Assembly (NCBI GenBank): GCA_021775805.1
Contig: JAJFHD010000054.1
Span: 113,277-177,276, forward strand
Reading direction: 5' to 3'
Length of the DNA stretch: 64,000 nt
Origin: Alphaproteobacteria bacterium
GTDB lineage: Bacteria > Pseudomonadota > Alphaproteobacteria > Rhizobiales > JAJFHC01
Positions within the stretch are counted from its first letter, which is position 1. Each line of letters starts with the position of its first letter. Under the pieces are notes generated by a model, which had not been told where the DNA came from, searched no databases, and saw only the letters and a program-made list of their open reading frames with translations. Below, piece after piece: positions 1 through 9,118 of the stretch. The translations under genes were made by a program, and so were the position numbers.

Positions 1-1
1 T

Positions 2-682
2 TCCGGAGAACCACAATTCTCCCAGATTCGCCGCCGCGATCTGGAACGCGCGATAACCGTGTCCGTCAAGCATGCATCCATGACGGCAAGCGAGTTCTAC
101 GCCATCCTCAAACCCGCCGTTGACAAGATCGCGTTGCCACCGGACTACCGGATCGAACCGGCCGGTGAAATCAAGGACAGCGGCGAAGCCCAGTCGGCTT
201 TGTTTGCAAATATGCCGCTTGCGCTCGCCCTGATCCTGTTCATTCTGGTGCTGCAATTCAAGGGTTTCCGCAAACCGGTCATCATCCTGTCGGTCATCCC
301 CCTGACCCTGATTGGGGTATCCATCAGTCTGCTGATCGCACCGGGCGCCGTCTTCGGATTCATGGCGACGATGGGGCTGCTGTCGCTCGCCGGCATCATT
401 ATCAACAACGCCATCGTACTCATCGACCGCATCGACACTGAACTCGAGCGCGGCGCATCACCCGCCGAGGCCATTGTCGAAGCATCGGTCAAACGTCTGC
501 GGCCGATATTGATGACCACCCTGACCACAATCCTCGGTTTGGCGCCGATAATTCTTTCCGGCGACGTTCTGTTCTACGATCTCGCCATCGTTGTGGCCGG
601 CGGCCTCGCAGCCGGCACCCTGCTGACACTGGGTGTTGTGCCGGTATTGTTCAGCTTGTTCTACCGGGTCGAGCACGCCTGA
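2..682 (+). CDS. RND-family efflux transporter, C-terminal part (5' truncated by window edge)
   Basis: The frame is open from base 2, so the N-terminus lies outside the window; about 226 residues remain of a family usually near 1,000-1,050. Visible are several hydrophobic helices (for example around MPLALALILFILVLQF and FMATMGLLSLAGIIINNAIV) and the conserved RND stretch R-LRPILMTTLTTILG-AP, followed by a last helix and a short basic tail. This is the second transmembrane half of an inner-membrane proton antiporter that works with a periplasmic adaptor and an outer-membrane channel. Substrate cannot be told from this part. An unrelated polysaccharide-type cluster follows on the same strand after 130 bp. 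Confidence 0.9.
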   Translation, partial: SGEPQFSQIRRRDLERAITVSVKHASMTASEFYAILKPAVDKIALPPDYRIEPAGEIKDSGEAQSALFANMPLALALILFILVLQFKGFRKPVIILSVIPLTLIGVSISLLIAPGAVFGFMATMGLLSLAGIIINNAIVLIDRIDTELERGASPAEAIVEASVKRLRPILMTTLTTILGLAPIILSGDVLFYDLAIVVAGGLAAGTLLTLGVVPVLFSLFYRVEHA

Positions 683-710
683 TGCCAACACGGCACCCCC
701 GGCATCAAAA
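680..710 (+). terminator. Weak stem-loop at the end of the RND gene
   Basis: TGATGCC (680-686, including the stop codon) pairs perfectly with GGCATCA (701-707) around a C-rich loop. It is followed by A rather than T residues, so it is not a classical intrinsic terminator on the plus strand; an mRNA 3'-end hairpin is the likeliest reading. Confidence 0.3.
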
Positions 711-812
711 GCCGGTCAAACTGAGGTCGCACCCAAGGTGCGGATTCGCGAACACAAGGCACACAGGAAAATGAACCTCGCCATGTATCATCTCTATGCA
801 GACGCCGGCTAG

Positions 813-1796
813 ATGCCAGGCGACAACGACATCATCGATAAGCATCTGGTCAGTGTGGAATCGGAGCTCCGCGACCTGTTTGCCGCGAACCAGACCGATC
901 CCGCCCGTTTTCTGAGGTCGGCAGCTCATCAGTTTGGCAATGGCACCCCCTATTGCGACCTTTCGAAGGCGCACATGCACGATCCCGATTTCGTTATCTT
1001 CCAACATTTCAGATCGACGCTTGATCTGATTGTCGACGTCGGGGCGAACAACGGTATGTCGGCCATATCCATATGGGTCTCGGGGTCGCCGGCACGGGTA
1101 ACCAGTTTTGAAGCCCTTGGGGTCCACGAAACATCGCTACAGGCCGTCAAGGCGGCTTTCGGTGACAGGTTCGAGTACACGATCATCGGGATTGGTAAAT
1201 CGGACAGTGTTTGCGAATTCATAATACCGGTAGTCAATGGACATGGGTTGAGTGCCATGGCCACTGCGTCAGCGGATATTCACTGGCGGTCTCTCGCTGA
1301 GAATACCATCAGGTTCGGCGCCCTGGAAGATTTGCAGGCCGGCCAAGACGTCGAACTGGATCTAGCGTTCGAAGAAGCCCCGGTTACGACACTGGACAAC
1401 GCACTGGCAGTTTATGCCGATCTAAGTGACGATGAACGCATCGTAGCGATCAAAATCGACGTGGAAGGCCTTGAGCCCGACGTCATCGCTGGAGCCACGG
1501 ACGTTCTGTCCACACAACGTCCGTTGTTGCTCATCGAAAGTGGCTGCTACCACACTGAAATGATTGGAAAGCTTGCATCCATGGGCTACAGGATTGCACG
1601 CAGACAAGGCAATCAGCTGTACCCTTGCGAACGGGCGGAAGAGGCGTTGAACACGTTTTTTTACCACAAGGACCGTATGTCGGACTATCAGGATATCGGA
1701 TTGATGCCGCACCCCGGATTTGGCGCGGGCCTCTCCATCTTGCGACGCGTGCGCAGGTATTTTCAGAATCCCGGGCACAAGAAGGCTACAAACTGA
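813..1796 (+). CDS. FkbM-family methyltransferase
   Basis: A 327-aa SAM-dependent methyltransferase. The SAM loop is the DVGANNG motif near residues 75-81, after a helical N-terminal region of about 70 residues. The second FkbM signature, KIDVEGLEPDVIAGA, is near 213-227, and LLLIESG follows as the strand after it. FkbM enzymes O-methylate sugars or other hydroxyl-rich metabolites. Two glycosyltransferase genes follow on the same strand, so methylation of a surface glycan sugar is the best inference. No strong ribosome binding site precedes the ATG, so the start is only moderately certain. No signal peptide or membrane segment is seen. Confidence 0.85.
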   Translation: MPGDNDIIDKHLVSVESELRDLFAANQTDPARFLRSAAHQFGNGTPYCDLSKAHMHDPDFVIFQHFRSTLDLIVDVGANNGMSAISIWVSGSPARVTSFEALGVHETSLQAVKAAFGDRFEYTIIGIGKSDSVCEFIIPVVNGHGLSAMATASADIHWRSLAENTIRFGALEDLQAGQDVELDLAFEEAPVTTLDNALAVYADLSDDERIVAIKIDVEGLEPDVIAGATDVLSTQRPLLLIESGCYHTEMIGKLASMGYRIARRQGNQLYPCERAEEALNTFFYHKDRMSDYQDIGLMPHPGFGAGLSILRRVRRYFQNPGHKKATN

Positions 1797-1886
1797 TCTC
1801 ATTGCGGACAAACAAGGATTCCGGCAACCTCGCCACCTTCATCCTGTAACAACAGGTAACGGGATGGCGCTCATAGGAAATGCATT

Positions 1887-2858
1887 TTGAAAATTACGAT
1901 TGGCGTAACCACACACAACAGATCTCACTCTTTGAGAAGGCTGATGCAGTCCTTTGCGCAGCTCGATCTTGCAAATGTTGAAGCGGTTGAGTTTGTGGTT
2001 GTCGCCAACGCCTGCACGGACGACAGCGTTAAGGTGCTCCAGGAATTTGAGAAGGTATTGCCGCTAAAGATTGTCGTTGAGAACAGGTTGGGTGTGGCGC
2101 ACGGGCGCAATGCCGTTGTCGACAACTCAACCGGGGATGCAATCCTGTGGACTGACGATGACATTACAGTGGGGCCTGAGTGGGCGAGCACATATGTCAG
2201 GCTCTTCGAGGAACATCGGGACGTCGATTTTTTTGGCGGACCGATCGAACCCCGCTTTGAAGGCAATCGAGTGCCGTCATGGATCGATACCGCATTGCGG
2301 CACGTGCCATCCTCCTATGCAAAGCTAAATCTGGACCCAAAGTCCCGCCCATTTGTCGCCGACAGCCAGGAAGAACCATACGGCGCCAACATGGCGATTC
2401 GCTCCAGAGTGCTCGGCCGGACCCCGTTTGATCCAAGTCTTGGTCGTGTAGGGCACAACCAGCTGTCCGGTGGCGAGGAAACCCGGCTGATCCGCAACCT
2501 TGTGTCGGCCGGACACGTGGGCTGGTGGGTCAACAGCCCCTGCGTTAGCCATTGGATTGACGAATCCCGGCAAACTGTTGAATACCTTAAGAACTACTGG
2601 TTTCACGTGGGCTGCGATGAATTTGGAATCTTTTCGCCGGATCAACGCGCCGAACGGTTAGCAATACCCTTGTGGGTCAGGCGCTGGCGGAAACTGAAAT
2701 TTTGGGCGAAATTCCAGATGGCGTTTCTGAAGGATCATCCTGATGAATGGGTACCAGCCTTGCGCGAGCACCAATTGGAGCGGGGACGCCTGCATTTTGT
2801 GTCGTCGATCGGTGTTGCAGATCAATCACCAGAAACATCCGGACAATGGATCAAATGA
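1887..2858 (+). CDS. Glycosyltransferase family 2 protein
   Basis: A 323-aa GT-A fold enzyme. The N-terminus KITIGVTTHNRSHSLRRL is the nucleotide-sugar-binding strand, so the TTG at 1887 is the natural start although it is a rare codon. The metal-binding WTDDDI motif lies near residues 88-93, an acceptor-side PYGANMAIR near 163-171, and a GGEETRLIRNL segment near 194-204 supplies the likely catalytic acid. It transfers a sugar from an NDP-sugar to a glycan or lipid acceptor in the cytoplasm. Its TGA overlaps the ATG of the next glycosyltransferase by 4 bases, so the two are translationally coupled. The exact sugar is unknown. Confidence 0.88.
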   Translation: MKITIGVTTHNRSHSLRRLMQSFAQLDLANVEAVEFVVVANACTDDSVKVLQEFEKVLPLKIVVENRLGVAHGRNAVVDNSTGDAILWTDDDITVGPEWASTYVRLFEEHRDVDFFGGPIEPRFEGNRVPSWIDTALRHVPSSYAKLNLDPKSRPFVADSQEEPYGANMAIRSRVLGRTPFDPSLGRVGHNQLSGGEETRLIRNLVSAGHVGWWVNSPCVSHWIDESRQTVEYLKNYWFHVGCDEFGIFSPDQRAERLAIPLWVRRWRKLKFWAKFQMAFLKDHPDEWVPALREHQLERGRLHFVSSIGVADQSPETSGQWIK

Positions 2859-4192
2859 CGCCGTCCAGCGACAAAAAGGCAATCGATCTTGCATCTGAGG
2901 ATCCCGTCGGCGGTCCGGTTCCGGTGGCGCTGATTGTGGGAATGCCGTGGTTCCGCTCAGGGACTGCAAACGTCATGCAGTCCCAGGTGAAGTATTTCAA
3001 GGATTTGGGCCTGCGCACAATATTCGCTTGCGTGCCGAGATTTACGGAGGATTTTTCGACGCCCAGTAGGATCACAAATCTCTACCGCCTCGCCGGTGAC
3101 CTTGAGGCAGACGAGGTACATTTTGCAGACTGCCTGCCACACAAGGTGTTCCCGGAGGTATCCTTGCGGCAGAAGTTGATGGACAGGTTATTCCGGAAGC
3201 GCGACAACGCCTTGGAAACAGCTTTCAAACTTGCCGCTCACAGTGAAATTCCTCCACAATTGAAGAGGAACTTGCGCAATGAGTCCTTCCACGTGATCAT
3301 CGTCAACCATGTCTACGCAATGCCGTTTGCGCTGCGGATTGTCAATTTTCTGCGAAAACAGGGCAAATCGGTGCCGGTTGTGTCGGTTACCCACGATGTG
3401 CAGACTCTGATCCTGCTGGACAACAATCTGATTCGTGGCGTGTCAAATGAGGAGACGCTTGAAGAACTTGACGAACTCGAAACCGAGCTCGAATTCCTGG
3501 GTCACTCCGATGCGCTGATTCATGTCGGAGATTTCGACCAGCAGTTTTTTGGCCGTAAACTGCCCGGTATTCCGCAAACCACAGTCTATCCGTTCGTCGC
3601 TCCAATCCCGCTGCCCCCGTTGGCGCACGAGAGGAATGGTGATGACGGCTTCATTTTTGTTGGCACCGCCCACATAGCAAACGTGAAAGCGATGGAATGG
3701 TTTTTTGTCAACGTCTGGCCGCTGCTTGACGGCACGCCTCCGAAGATAAGAATATTTGGAGGTGTATCGGCTGAATTCAATCGTCTGTTTCCGGATCTCT
3801 ACGCCAGGCACCGGTCGCTCTTTAACGGCAAGGTCGACGACCTCGCGACAATCTATGCCGGCGCAACCGCCGTACTGGCACCGATGGTGAGCGGTCGCGG
3901 CATTTCGGTAAAAACCATCGAAGCCGCGGCAACCGGCAAACCGATCGTAGGCATGCCCCACGCCTTTCGCGGAATTTCCCGTGATATTGTCGAAGATTGT
4001 GGCATCGAAATTGCGAACAATGCAGTTGAATTTGCGCAGCTCATGAAACGAGCGTTGGCTGACCCGCAGCCCATGGCTGTTGCCAGCCGGAAACTGCACG
4101 AACGTCTGTTTCAGCACGAAGCCTTCACGGATGCCATGGACGGCGCGATGGCAAGCGCTGGCGTGCTCGTGCACCGTGACCCTCAGAAGTAG
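2855..4192 (+). CDS. Glycosyltransferase family 4-like protein
   Basis: A GT-B type glycosyltransferase of about 445 aa. The frame stays open 108 bp further upstream, but the ATG at 2855 forms an ATGA overlap with the preceding gene and is preferred; ATG 2846 is the alternative. The C-terminal Rossmann domain has the strand FIFVGTAHIANVKAMEWF and the signature SGRGISVKTIEAAATGKPIVG (from about residue 346), where the donor nucleotide-sugar binds. N-terminal features include ALIVGMPWFRSG and VSVTHDVQ. It probably acts in sequence with the coupled GT2 enzyme and the FkbM methyltransferase on one surface saccharide. Confidence 0.85.
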   Translation: MTPSSDKKAIDLASEDPVGGPVPVALIVGMPWFRSGTANVMQSQVKYFKDLGLRTIFACVPRFTEDFSTPSRITNLYRLAGDLEADEVHFADCLPHKVFPEVSLRQKLMDRLFRKRDNALETAFKLAAHSEIPPQLKRNLRNESFHVIIVNHVYAMPFALRIVNFLRKQGKSVPVVSVTHDVQTLILLDNNLIRGVSNEETLEELDELETELEFLGHSDALIHVGDFDQQFFGRKLPGIPQTTVYPFVAPIPLPPLAHERNGDDGFIFVGTAHIANVKAMEWFFVNVWPLLDGTPPKIRIFGGVSAEFNRLFPDLYARHRSLFNGKVDDLATIYAGATAVLAPMVSGRGISVKTIEAAATGKPIVGMPHAFRGISRDIVEDCGIEIANNAVEFAQLMKRALADPQPMAVASRKLHERLFQHEAFTDAMDGAMASAGVLVHRDPQK

Positions 4193-4225
4193 CCGACGCC
4201 CGGCACCGGGCTCAAGCAACTCAAG

Positions 4226-5389
4226 CTACAACACGAACCCATCCGGACTCAGCCGTTTGGCGACCTCTTCCAGCATGACATCGGTGGCGCCGCCACCGAT
4301 CGCCTGCACCCGGGCATCGCGGACCATGCGTTCGATCGGAGTGCCAGCCATATAACCAAAACCACCGTGGAACTGCTGACAATCGTACATCACCTTATTG
4401 ACCAGCCCGCCGCACAGCGCCTTGAGCATCGACACTTCCCGCACCACCTCCTGGCCCTGAGCCGCCCGCCAGGCGGTCTCGTGGACAAAACTGCGGGCGG
4501 CGGCCACTTGCGAACTGAGCTGGGCGATCCGGTTCCGGATGACCGGCTGTTGCCACAACGACTTGCCGAAGGCCGGCCGGTTGAGGGTGTAGTCCATGGT
4601 CAGTTCGAGCGCCTTGGTCGCCTCCCCCACCGCCTGGGCCGCCAGAGACAAACGCTCGTTCTGGAAGTTGCGCATGACGGCATAGAAGCCGTTGTTGATT
4701 TCGCCCAGAACACGGGACTCCGGAACACGGCAATCCTCAAGCACTAGTTCCGCCGTATCCGACGAACGCCATCCCATCTTGTCCAGCGTTCGCGCGACCG
4801 AGAAACCAGGTGTCCCCTTCTCCACGATGAACATGGAAATACCACGTGAGCCCTTCGCCTGGGTGTCGGTGCGGGCGGCAATGAAATAGAGGTCGGCATG
4901 AACCCCGTTGGTGATATAGATCTTCGTGCCATTGAGGACCCAGTCGCTGCCGTCCTTGACCGCCCTGGTCTTCATGGCAGCCACATCGGAGCCGGCGTCG
5001 GGCTCGGTAATCCCGACGGCCGTAATCATTTCGCCGCCAATAACAGCAGGCAGGTACGCGGCGAGCTGTTCCGGATTGCCGGCATTGGCCAGGTGCGGTG
5101 AGGCCATATCGGTGTGGACCAGAACCGTAATCGCAAAGCCGCCATAGGTCGACCGTCCCAGCTCTTCCGAAAGAACCGCAGTGCCGCGATAGTCCATTTC
5201 AGACCCGCCGAACTTTTCCGGATACCGCAACCCGAAGAAGCCCAGCTCCCCCATCTTCTTCAGAACCGGTCTTGGCACGAAGCCCTGAGCCTCCCAAGCG
5301 TCGCCGTGCGACTCCACCTCTTCACGCACGAACCGGCGCACCTGATCCTGGAGCATGACGTGTTCTTCATCGAGGAATGGCGAATTCAT
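4226..5389 (-). CDS. Acyl-CoA dehydrogenase
   Basis: A 387-aa FAD flavoenzyme that makes the alpha,beta double bond in an acyl-CoA and passes electrons to ETF. The longer frame begins at 5470 but would overlap the upstream GST gene by 64 bp; ATG 5389 (MNSPFLDEEH) matches the family N-terminus. The FAD-binding region has TEPDAGSDVAAMKT and the C-terminal domain has the QFHGGFGYM motif. The usual C-terminal catalytic Glu position reads AIGGGATDV, without Glu, while NFQNERLSLA keeps a Glu where isovaleryl- and long-chain-type enzymes carry their base. Last of a 12-gene minus-strand run; substrate unknown. Confidence 0.87.
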   Translation of the reverse strand: MNSPFLDEEHVMLQDQVRRFVREEVESHGDAWEAQGFVPRPVLKKMGELGFFGLRYPEKFGGSEMDYRGTAVLSEELGRSTYGGFAITVLVHTDMASPHLANAGNPEQLAAYLPAVIGGEMITAVGITEPDAGSDVAAMKTRAVKDGSDWVLNGTKIYITNGVHADLYFIAARTDTQAKGSRGISMFIVEKGTPGFSVARTLDKMGWRSSDTAELVLEDCRVPESRVLGEINNGFYAVMRNFQNERLSLAAQAVGEATKALELTMDYTLNRPAFGKSLWQQPVIRNRIAQLSSQVAAARSFVHETAWRAAQGQEVVREVSMLKALCGGLVNKVMYDCQQFHGGFGYMAGTPIERMVRDARVQAIGGGATDVMLEEVAKRLSPDGFVL

Positions 5390-5406
5390 CTGTTCTGTAT
5401 CCTGGT

Positions 5407-6027
5407 TCAGGTCAACGGAATCATGACGTGCGTCTGGTAGGCCGGGCGCTGCTTCAGGCTTTGGAACCAACGCTCCAAATTGCCGAGAGCCGGGCGTTCG
5501 ATCTCGAGGTTCATGTACCGCCAGGTCGCCGCCCCGACGGGAATGTCGGCCATCGTAAAACCATCGCCAAGGACAAAAGCCTTGCCGTCAAGCTGGGCAT
5601 CAAGGATCTTGAATGTCTCCCCGAGATGTGCGGCAAGGGCCGCACGTTTCTCCAGATCCTGCTGGTCGGGATGACCGCGCACCAAGCCCCAGAAAAGCGG
5701 AGTCAGATCGGCAAGAATCGTTGTCACCTTCCACTCCATCCATTGATCCGCAATCGCGCGTTGAAAGGCGTCGTGCGGACAAAGCGAACCGGACGCGTGT
5801 TTCGTACAAAGGTAGCGCACTATGGTTTGAGACTCCCACAGCGTCCTGCCGTCTTCGTCCAGCACCGGGATCAGGCGGTTGGGATTCTTGGCACCATAGG
5901 CGTCAGAGTCGAGCCCGCCGAACTCCCCCCCGACATCCACCCGCACATGTGGCAGCTCCAGTTCCCCCAGAGTCCACATGACTTTTTGCACATTGATTGA
6001 ATTAGGGCGTCCCCAGATCTTGATCAT
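5407..6027 (-). CDS. Glutathione S-transferase family protein
   Basis: A 206-aa GST. The N-terminal thioredoxin-like domain (residues 1-80) starts IKIWGRPNSINVQKVMW, has the cis-Pro segment NRLIPVLDEDG and the gamma-glutamyl-binding ESQTIVRYL. The helical C-terminal domain contains FVLGDGFTMADIPVGAA with the family's N-capping Asp. Substrates could be an electrophile or a disulfide. It sits between the SDR (23 bp upstream) and the acyl-CoA dehydrogenase (17 bp downstream), so it is probably co-transcribed with them. Confidence 0.9.
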   Translation of the reverse strand: MIKIWGRPNSINVQKVMWTLGELELPHVRVDVGGEFGGLDSDAYGAKNPNRLIPVLDEDGRTLWESQTIVRYLCTKHASGSLCPHDAFQRAIADQWMEWKVTTILADLTPLFWGLVRGHPDQQDLEKRAALAAHLGETFKILDAQLDGKAFVLGDGFTMADIPVGAATWRYMNLEIERPALGNLERWFQSLKQRPAYQTHVMIPLT

Positions 6028-6050
6028 GTAATCTACGTTTCCTTGCCTAA

Positions 6051-6761
6051 TCAGAATTTTTCAACCCACGGGCGCAGTTCCATCTCCCAGGTCCAGGCGC
6101 TCCGGTGCTGGCGGAGAACATCCATGTAGCTCCGGGCTATGGCATCCGGGTCAAGCATCGAGTCCGGGTTGCCGGGTGCATCCACACGTTCGCTGCGCTG
6201 CGGGTTGCGGATGCCGCCATCAATCACGAAATGCGCCACATGGATGTTTTGCGGCTGTAGTTCCCGCGCCATGCTCTGGGCAAGTCCCCTGAGCGCGAAT
6301 TTGCCCATGGCAAAGGAGGAAGAATTCGCATAGCCCTTCACGCTGGCTGAGGCGCCTGTGAACAACACCGCACCGTGTCCAAGTTCAAGCATTCCCCGAA
6401 CTGCTTGCTGAGCCACCAGGAAGCCGCCGAATGCCGTCACCGCCAGCGCCTTCTCCACGTCTGCCGGATCCAGTTCGACCAGCGGGCCGCGGGCACGGGC
6501 GCTGGGGTTGTAGACCACCACATCGGGTATCCCGGCCTTCTCGGTCACATCGCGGAACAGACGTTCCACATCCTGGGTTGATGAGGCATCGCAGGCAAAA
6601 CTCTCGGCCTTCAGCTCTGCGCACAGACTATCGAGTTTGGCGGTGTCACGGGCCGCCAGCGAAACCGTCAGACCTTCCTCGTGCATGGCCCGTGCAAGCG
6701 ATCCGCTCAGTCCGCTTCCCGCACCGACGATTAGAGCTGACTTATAGTTCATGTCCGACAT
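6051..6761 (-). CDS. Short-chain dehydrogenase/reductase-like protein lacking the catalytic Tyr
   Basis: A 236-aa Rossmann-fold SDR. The cofactor motif is GAGSGLSGSLA near residues 13-23. VVYNPSA sits where the NNAG strand usually is, and TGASASVKG carries the expected Ser. At the YxxxK position the sequence reads SFAMGKFAL, so Tyr is replaced by Phe while Lys remains. From memory, related bacterial SDRs also have Phe here, so this may be a subfamily trait rather than a mutation. Dehydrogenase activity by the standard mechanism is doubtful. It lies 30 bp after the MoeA/MocA fusion gene and 23 bp before the GST gene in the same run. Confidence 0.85.
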   Translation of the reverse strand: MSDMNYKSALIVGAGSGLSGSLARAMHEEGLTVSLAARDTAKLDSLCAELKAESFACDASSTQDVERLFRDVTEKAGIPDVVVYNPSARARGPLVELDPADVEKALAVTAFGGFLVAQQAVRGMLELGHGAVLFTGASASVKGYANSSSFAMGKFALRGLAQSMARELQPQNIHVAHFVIDGGIRNPQRSERVDAPGNPDSMLDPDAIARSYMDVLRQHRSAWTWEMELRPWVEKF

Positions 6762-6791
6762 CAGATCCTCCTTGCAGGTGATTCTATCTGG

Positions 6792-8423
6792 TCACTTTTT
6801 TGCTTTCGCATTGCGATATTCATCCATCATTCCCGGTGTATCGACATCCGTCAGAACGCTGTCGTCGTCAAAATCTATTTCGCAGACCTTCTCTTCGTGA
6901 ACGCCGATCAGATGCCGTGCGCCCACATCGCCCATCACCTGTTTCATGTCATCGAAGAACCGCGCGCCCCACAAGACCGGGTTGCCGCGCTTGCCATCGG
7001 TCAGGGGGACGCAGATCTCGCGCCCCTCCTCGCTGTTGAACGCCGCAATCAGCCTGTCCAAATGGACCGATTGTATGGCCGGCATATCGCCCAGGCAGAA
7101 CAGTGCTCCGTCGATGTCGTCGCCGAGCACATCGAGACCCGACTTCATCGATGTGCTCATGCCGTCGGCAAAATCCGGATTGTGGGCAAACGTAATGTCA
7201 AGTCCCTCGAGCGCGCGTTCGACGGCTGGCGCCTCGTGACCGGTCACGACAACCACGCGCCCCGCCTGGCTGCCAAGGGCTGCCTCCACCACATGGCGGA
7301 CCATTGGTTTCCGGGCCACGTCCATGAGGAGCTTGTTGCTCCTGCCCATCCGTGTCGAACGCCCGGCCGCCAGGACGACCGCTGCAATTCTGGCCATGCT
7401 TTTCGCCGAGGCATTGCGAACACTGCCCTCGCGCGGCTGCGGCCGCGTGGGAATTTCCTTGAGCAGTCCCCCAACGCCCATACCGGCAATATTGTCCGCC
7501 CCGACAGGCACATCCGCCATGATCCGTTGCAGCACCCAGTCGAAACCATTGAGCTTGGGCGACCGTGCGCAACTCGGAACCCCGATCACGGGCGTACCGG
7601 CAAGGTCCCCCAGCATCAGCAGATTGCCGGGGTCGACCGGCATTCCGAGCCGGGAGACGACCCCGCCCGCCTTGGTCAGACCCAGCGGGATAACATCATT
7701 TCTGTCAGCGATCGCAGAAGCCCCGAGAACCAGGACCAGCGAACACCTGGCCGAAACCTGGTTTTCGATCGCTTTGCGGACGGCTTCGGGGTCATGGTCA
7801 ACGACTTCCCCGTGAGAGACCTCTCCGTCAAGCCCCTCAACCCTGTCGCTCAGGACTTTTCTGCTCTTGTCGAGAAGAGCCTCCTTCATGCCGTCCAGCC
7901 GGGTCAGAACGATCCCGACCTTCTTTGCAGCGAATGGACGCACCGATATCTTCCTGCCGGATTCGGCCAGTTCGCAGACCCGGGTCAGAATTTCGCCATC
8001 GACCGCATAGGGAATGATCTTGACGGTCGCCAGCATCTGACGGTGGTCAGCCTGCTCGAAGGGCGTCACTGTCGCAACCGTAATGCTTTCATGGATACGA
8101 TTGACCGCCGTGATCGCCGCGGCGTCGATTTCGGCCAGGCCACGCGCATTTGCATAAATGTTGGCCCGGCCAGTGAAGGGTTCCGAAACAACCACATTGT
8201 CACCGGCAAATGCTGCAGCAAGGGCCGCCGCCGCCCGGTCTTCATGAACATCGGTGTGCTCTATTCTGGCCGCAGTGACCGTCGCCAGACCGTCTGCGCG
8301 GAGCACAGCGATGTCGGCTTCACTCAACGTCCGCCCCTTCTTGAACACGCCTTCAGAATGGCGCACCGAATGCGCAAGAACAGCACCGGTCGCTTGATCG
8401 AGAGGAACCGGACCGAACTTCAT
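6792..8423 (-). CDS. MoeA-like/molybdopterin-binding plus MocA-like NTP-transferase fusion
   Basis: A 543-aa two-part protein. Residues 1 to about 335 resemble MoeA-type molybdopterin-binding proteins (N-terminal PLDQATGAVLAHSVR, then a MoCF-like domain). Residues from about 345 form a MobA/MocA-type nucleotidyltransferase: VVLAAGRSTRMG followed by K for the nucleotide loop, CLGDMPAI for metal binding, and RGNPVLW. MocA-type enzymes attach CMP to molybdopterin to give the MCD cofactor of CO-dehydrogenase and xanthine-oxidase relatives, which suits the upstream cox genes. Its ATG overlaps the upstream XdhC-like stop codon (ATGA, 8420-8423), showing translational coupling. Confidence 0.9.
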   Translation of the reverse strand: MKFGPVPLDQATGAVLAHSVRHSEGVFKKGRTLSEADIAVLRADGLATVTAARIEHTDVHEDRAAAALAAAFAGDNVVVSEPFTGRANIYANARGLAEIDAAAITAVNRIHESITVATVTPFEQADHRQMLATVKIIPYAVDGEILTRVCELAESGRKISVRPFAAKKVGIVLTRLDGMKEALLDKSRKVLSDRVEGLDGEVSHGEVVDHDPEAVRKAIENQVSARCSLVLVLGASAIADRNDVIPLGLTKAGGVVSRLGMPVDPGNLLMLGDLAGTPVIGVPSCARSPKLNGFDWVLQRIMADVPVGADNIAGMGVGGLLKEIPTRPQPREGSVRNASAKSMARIAAVVLAAGRSTRMGRSNKLLMDVARKPMVRHVVEAALGSQAGRVVVVTGHEAPAVERALEGLDITFAHNPDFADGMSTSMKSGLDVLGDDIDGALFCLGDMPAIQSVHLDRLIAAFNSEEGREICVPLTDGKRGNPVLWGARFFDDMKQVMGDVGARHLIGVHEEKVCEIDFDDDSVLTDVDTPGMMDEYRNAKAKK

Positions 8424-9115
8424 GCTGCCCGCATTTCCGGCTTGCGCAGTGCCATCGTGACCTCGGCAATAATGGAAATGGCAATCTCAACCGGCCCGCG
8501 CGCACCGATGTCCAGCCCGATCGGCGCATGTATGCGGCCGATCGCACTCTCTTCCAGTCCGGCTGTCTGCAGTCTTTCCCGCCGCGCGGCGTTGGTTTTC
8601 CGGCTGCCAAGCGCACCGATGTAGTAAGCCTCCGACCTGACCGCCCTGGACAATGCCGGATCGTCGATCTTGGGGTCATGGGTCAGTGCGACGATAGCAG
8701 TGCGCCGGTCGACAGACAGGTCGCCCCATATTTCATCGGGCCATTCAGCCCGTAGATCGATCCCTGGAAAGCGTTCAGGTGTCGCAAACGCGCCGCGTGG
8801 ATCTATGACCGTGATCGCGTATCCTGCCTGTTGCGCAACCGGGACAAGCGCCTGGGCAATATGCACGGCACCGATGATGATCATGCGCAGGGGCGGGTTC
8901 TGCACGTGCAGAAAGACCTCGCCCGCGTCGGTTTGCACCATCGCACTCTGATCGGATCCAAAAACCCTTCGCGCAGCGTCATGAACCGGGTCGTCGTCTT
9001 CCAGTGCATCGGGATACAGCAATGTCTGGCTGCCGGACTTCAGATTGGTGGCCAGAATGACGGGGCGCTTGTGCTCCCGGTCGTCGATCAGTTGGTCGAG
9101 GGTTGAATTGCGCAT
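8420..9115 (-). CDS. XdhC-family protein, C-terminal (Rossmann) domain type
   Basis: A 231-aa protein carrying the XdhC C-terminal Rossmann domain: MIIIGAVHIAQALVPVAQQAGYAITVIDPR is the dinucleotide-like fold start, and VALTHDPKIDDPAL, YIGALGSRKTNAARRERL and IHAPIGLDIGARGPVEIAISI are the conserved XdhC segments. XdhC-type proteins bind and protect the molybdenum cofactor and promote its sulfuration and insertion into molybdenum hydroxylases. In many genomes this domain is fused to the N-terminal domain, which here is a separate gene ending 3 bp upstream. It overlaps the MoeA/MocA fusion start by 4 bases. Confidence 0.88.
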   Translation of the reverse strand: MRNSTLDQLIDDREHKRPVILATNLKSGSQTLLYPDALEDDDPVHDAARRVFGSDQSAMVQTDAGEVFLHVQNPPLRMIIIGAVHIAQALVPVAQQAGYAITVIDPRGAFATPERFPGIDLRAEWPDEIWGDLSVDRRTAIVALTHDPKIDDPALSRAVRSEAYYIGALGSRKTNAARRERLQTAGLEESAIGRIHAPIGLDIGARGPVEIAISIIAEVTMALRKPEMRAA

Positions 9116-9118
9116 GGC

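Noticed and set aside
4198..4211. GCCCGGCACCGGGC palindrome between convergent genes
   Set aside because: Stem of five pairs with a tiny loop and no T-tract; too weak to call a terminator.
6897..8624. Long plus-strand open frame (575 codons) opposite the MoeA/MocA fusion gene
   Set aside because: Antisense shadow of a GC-rich gene; composition is Arg/His/Pro-rich without domains, while the minus-strand protein has clear motifs.
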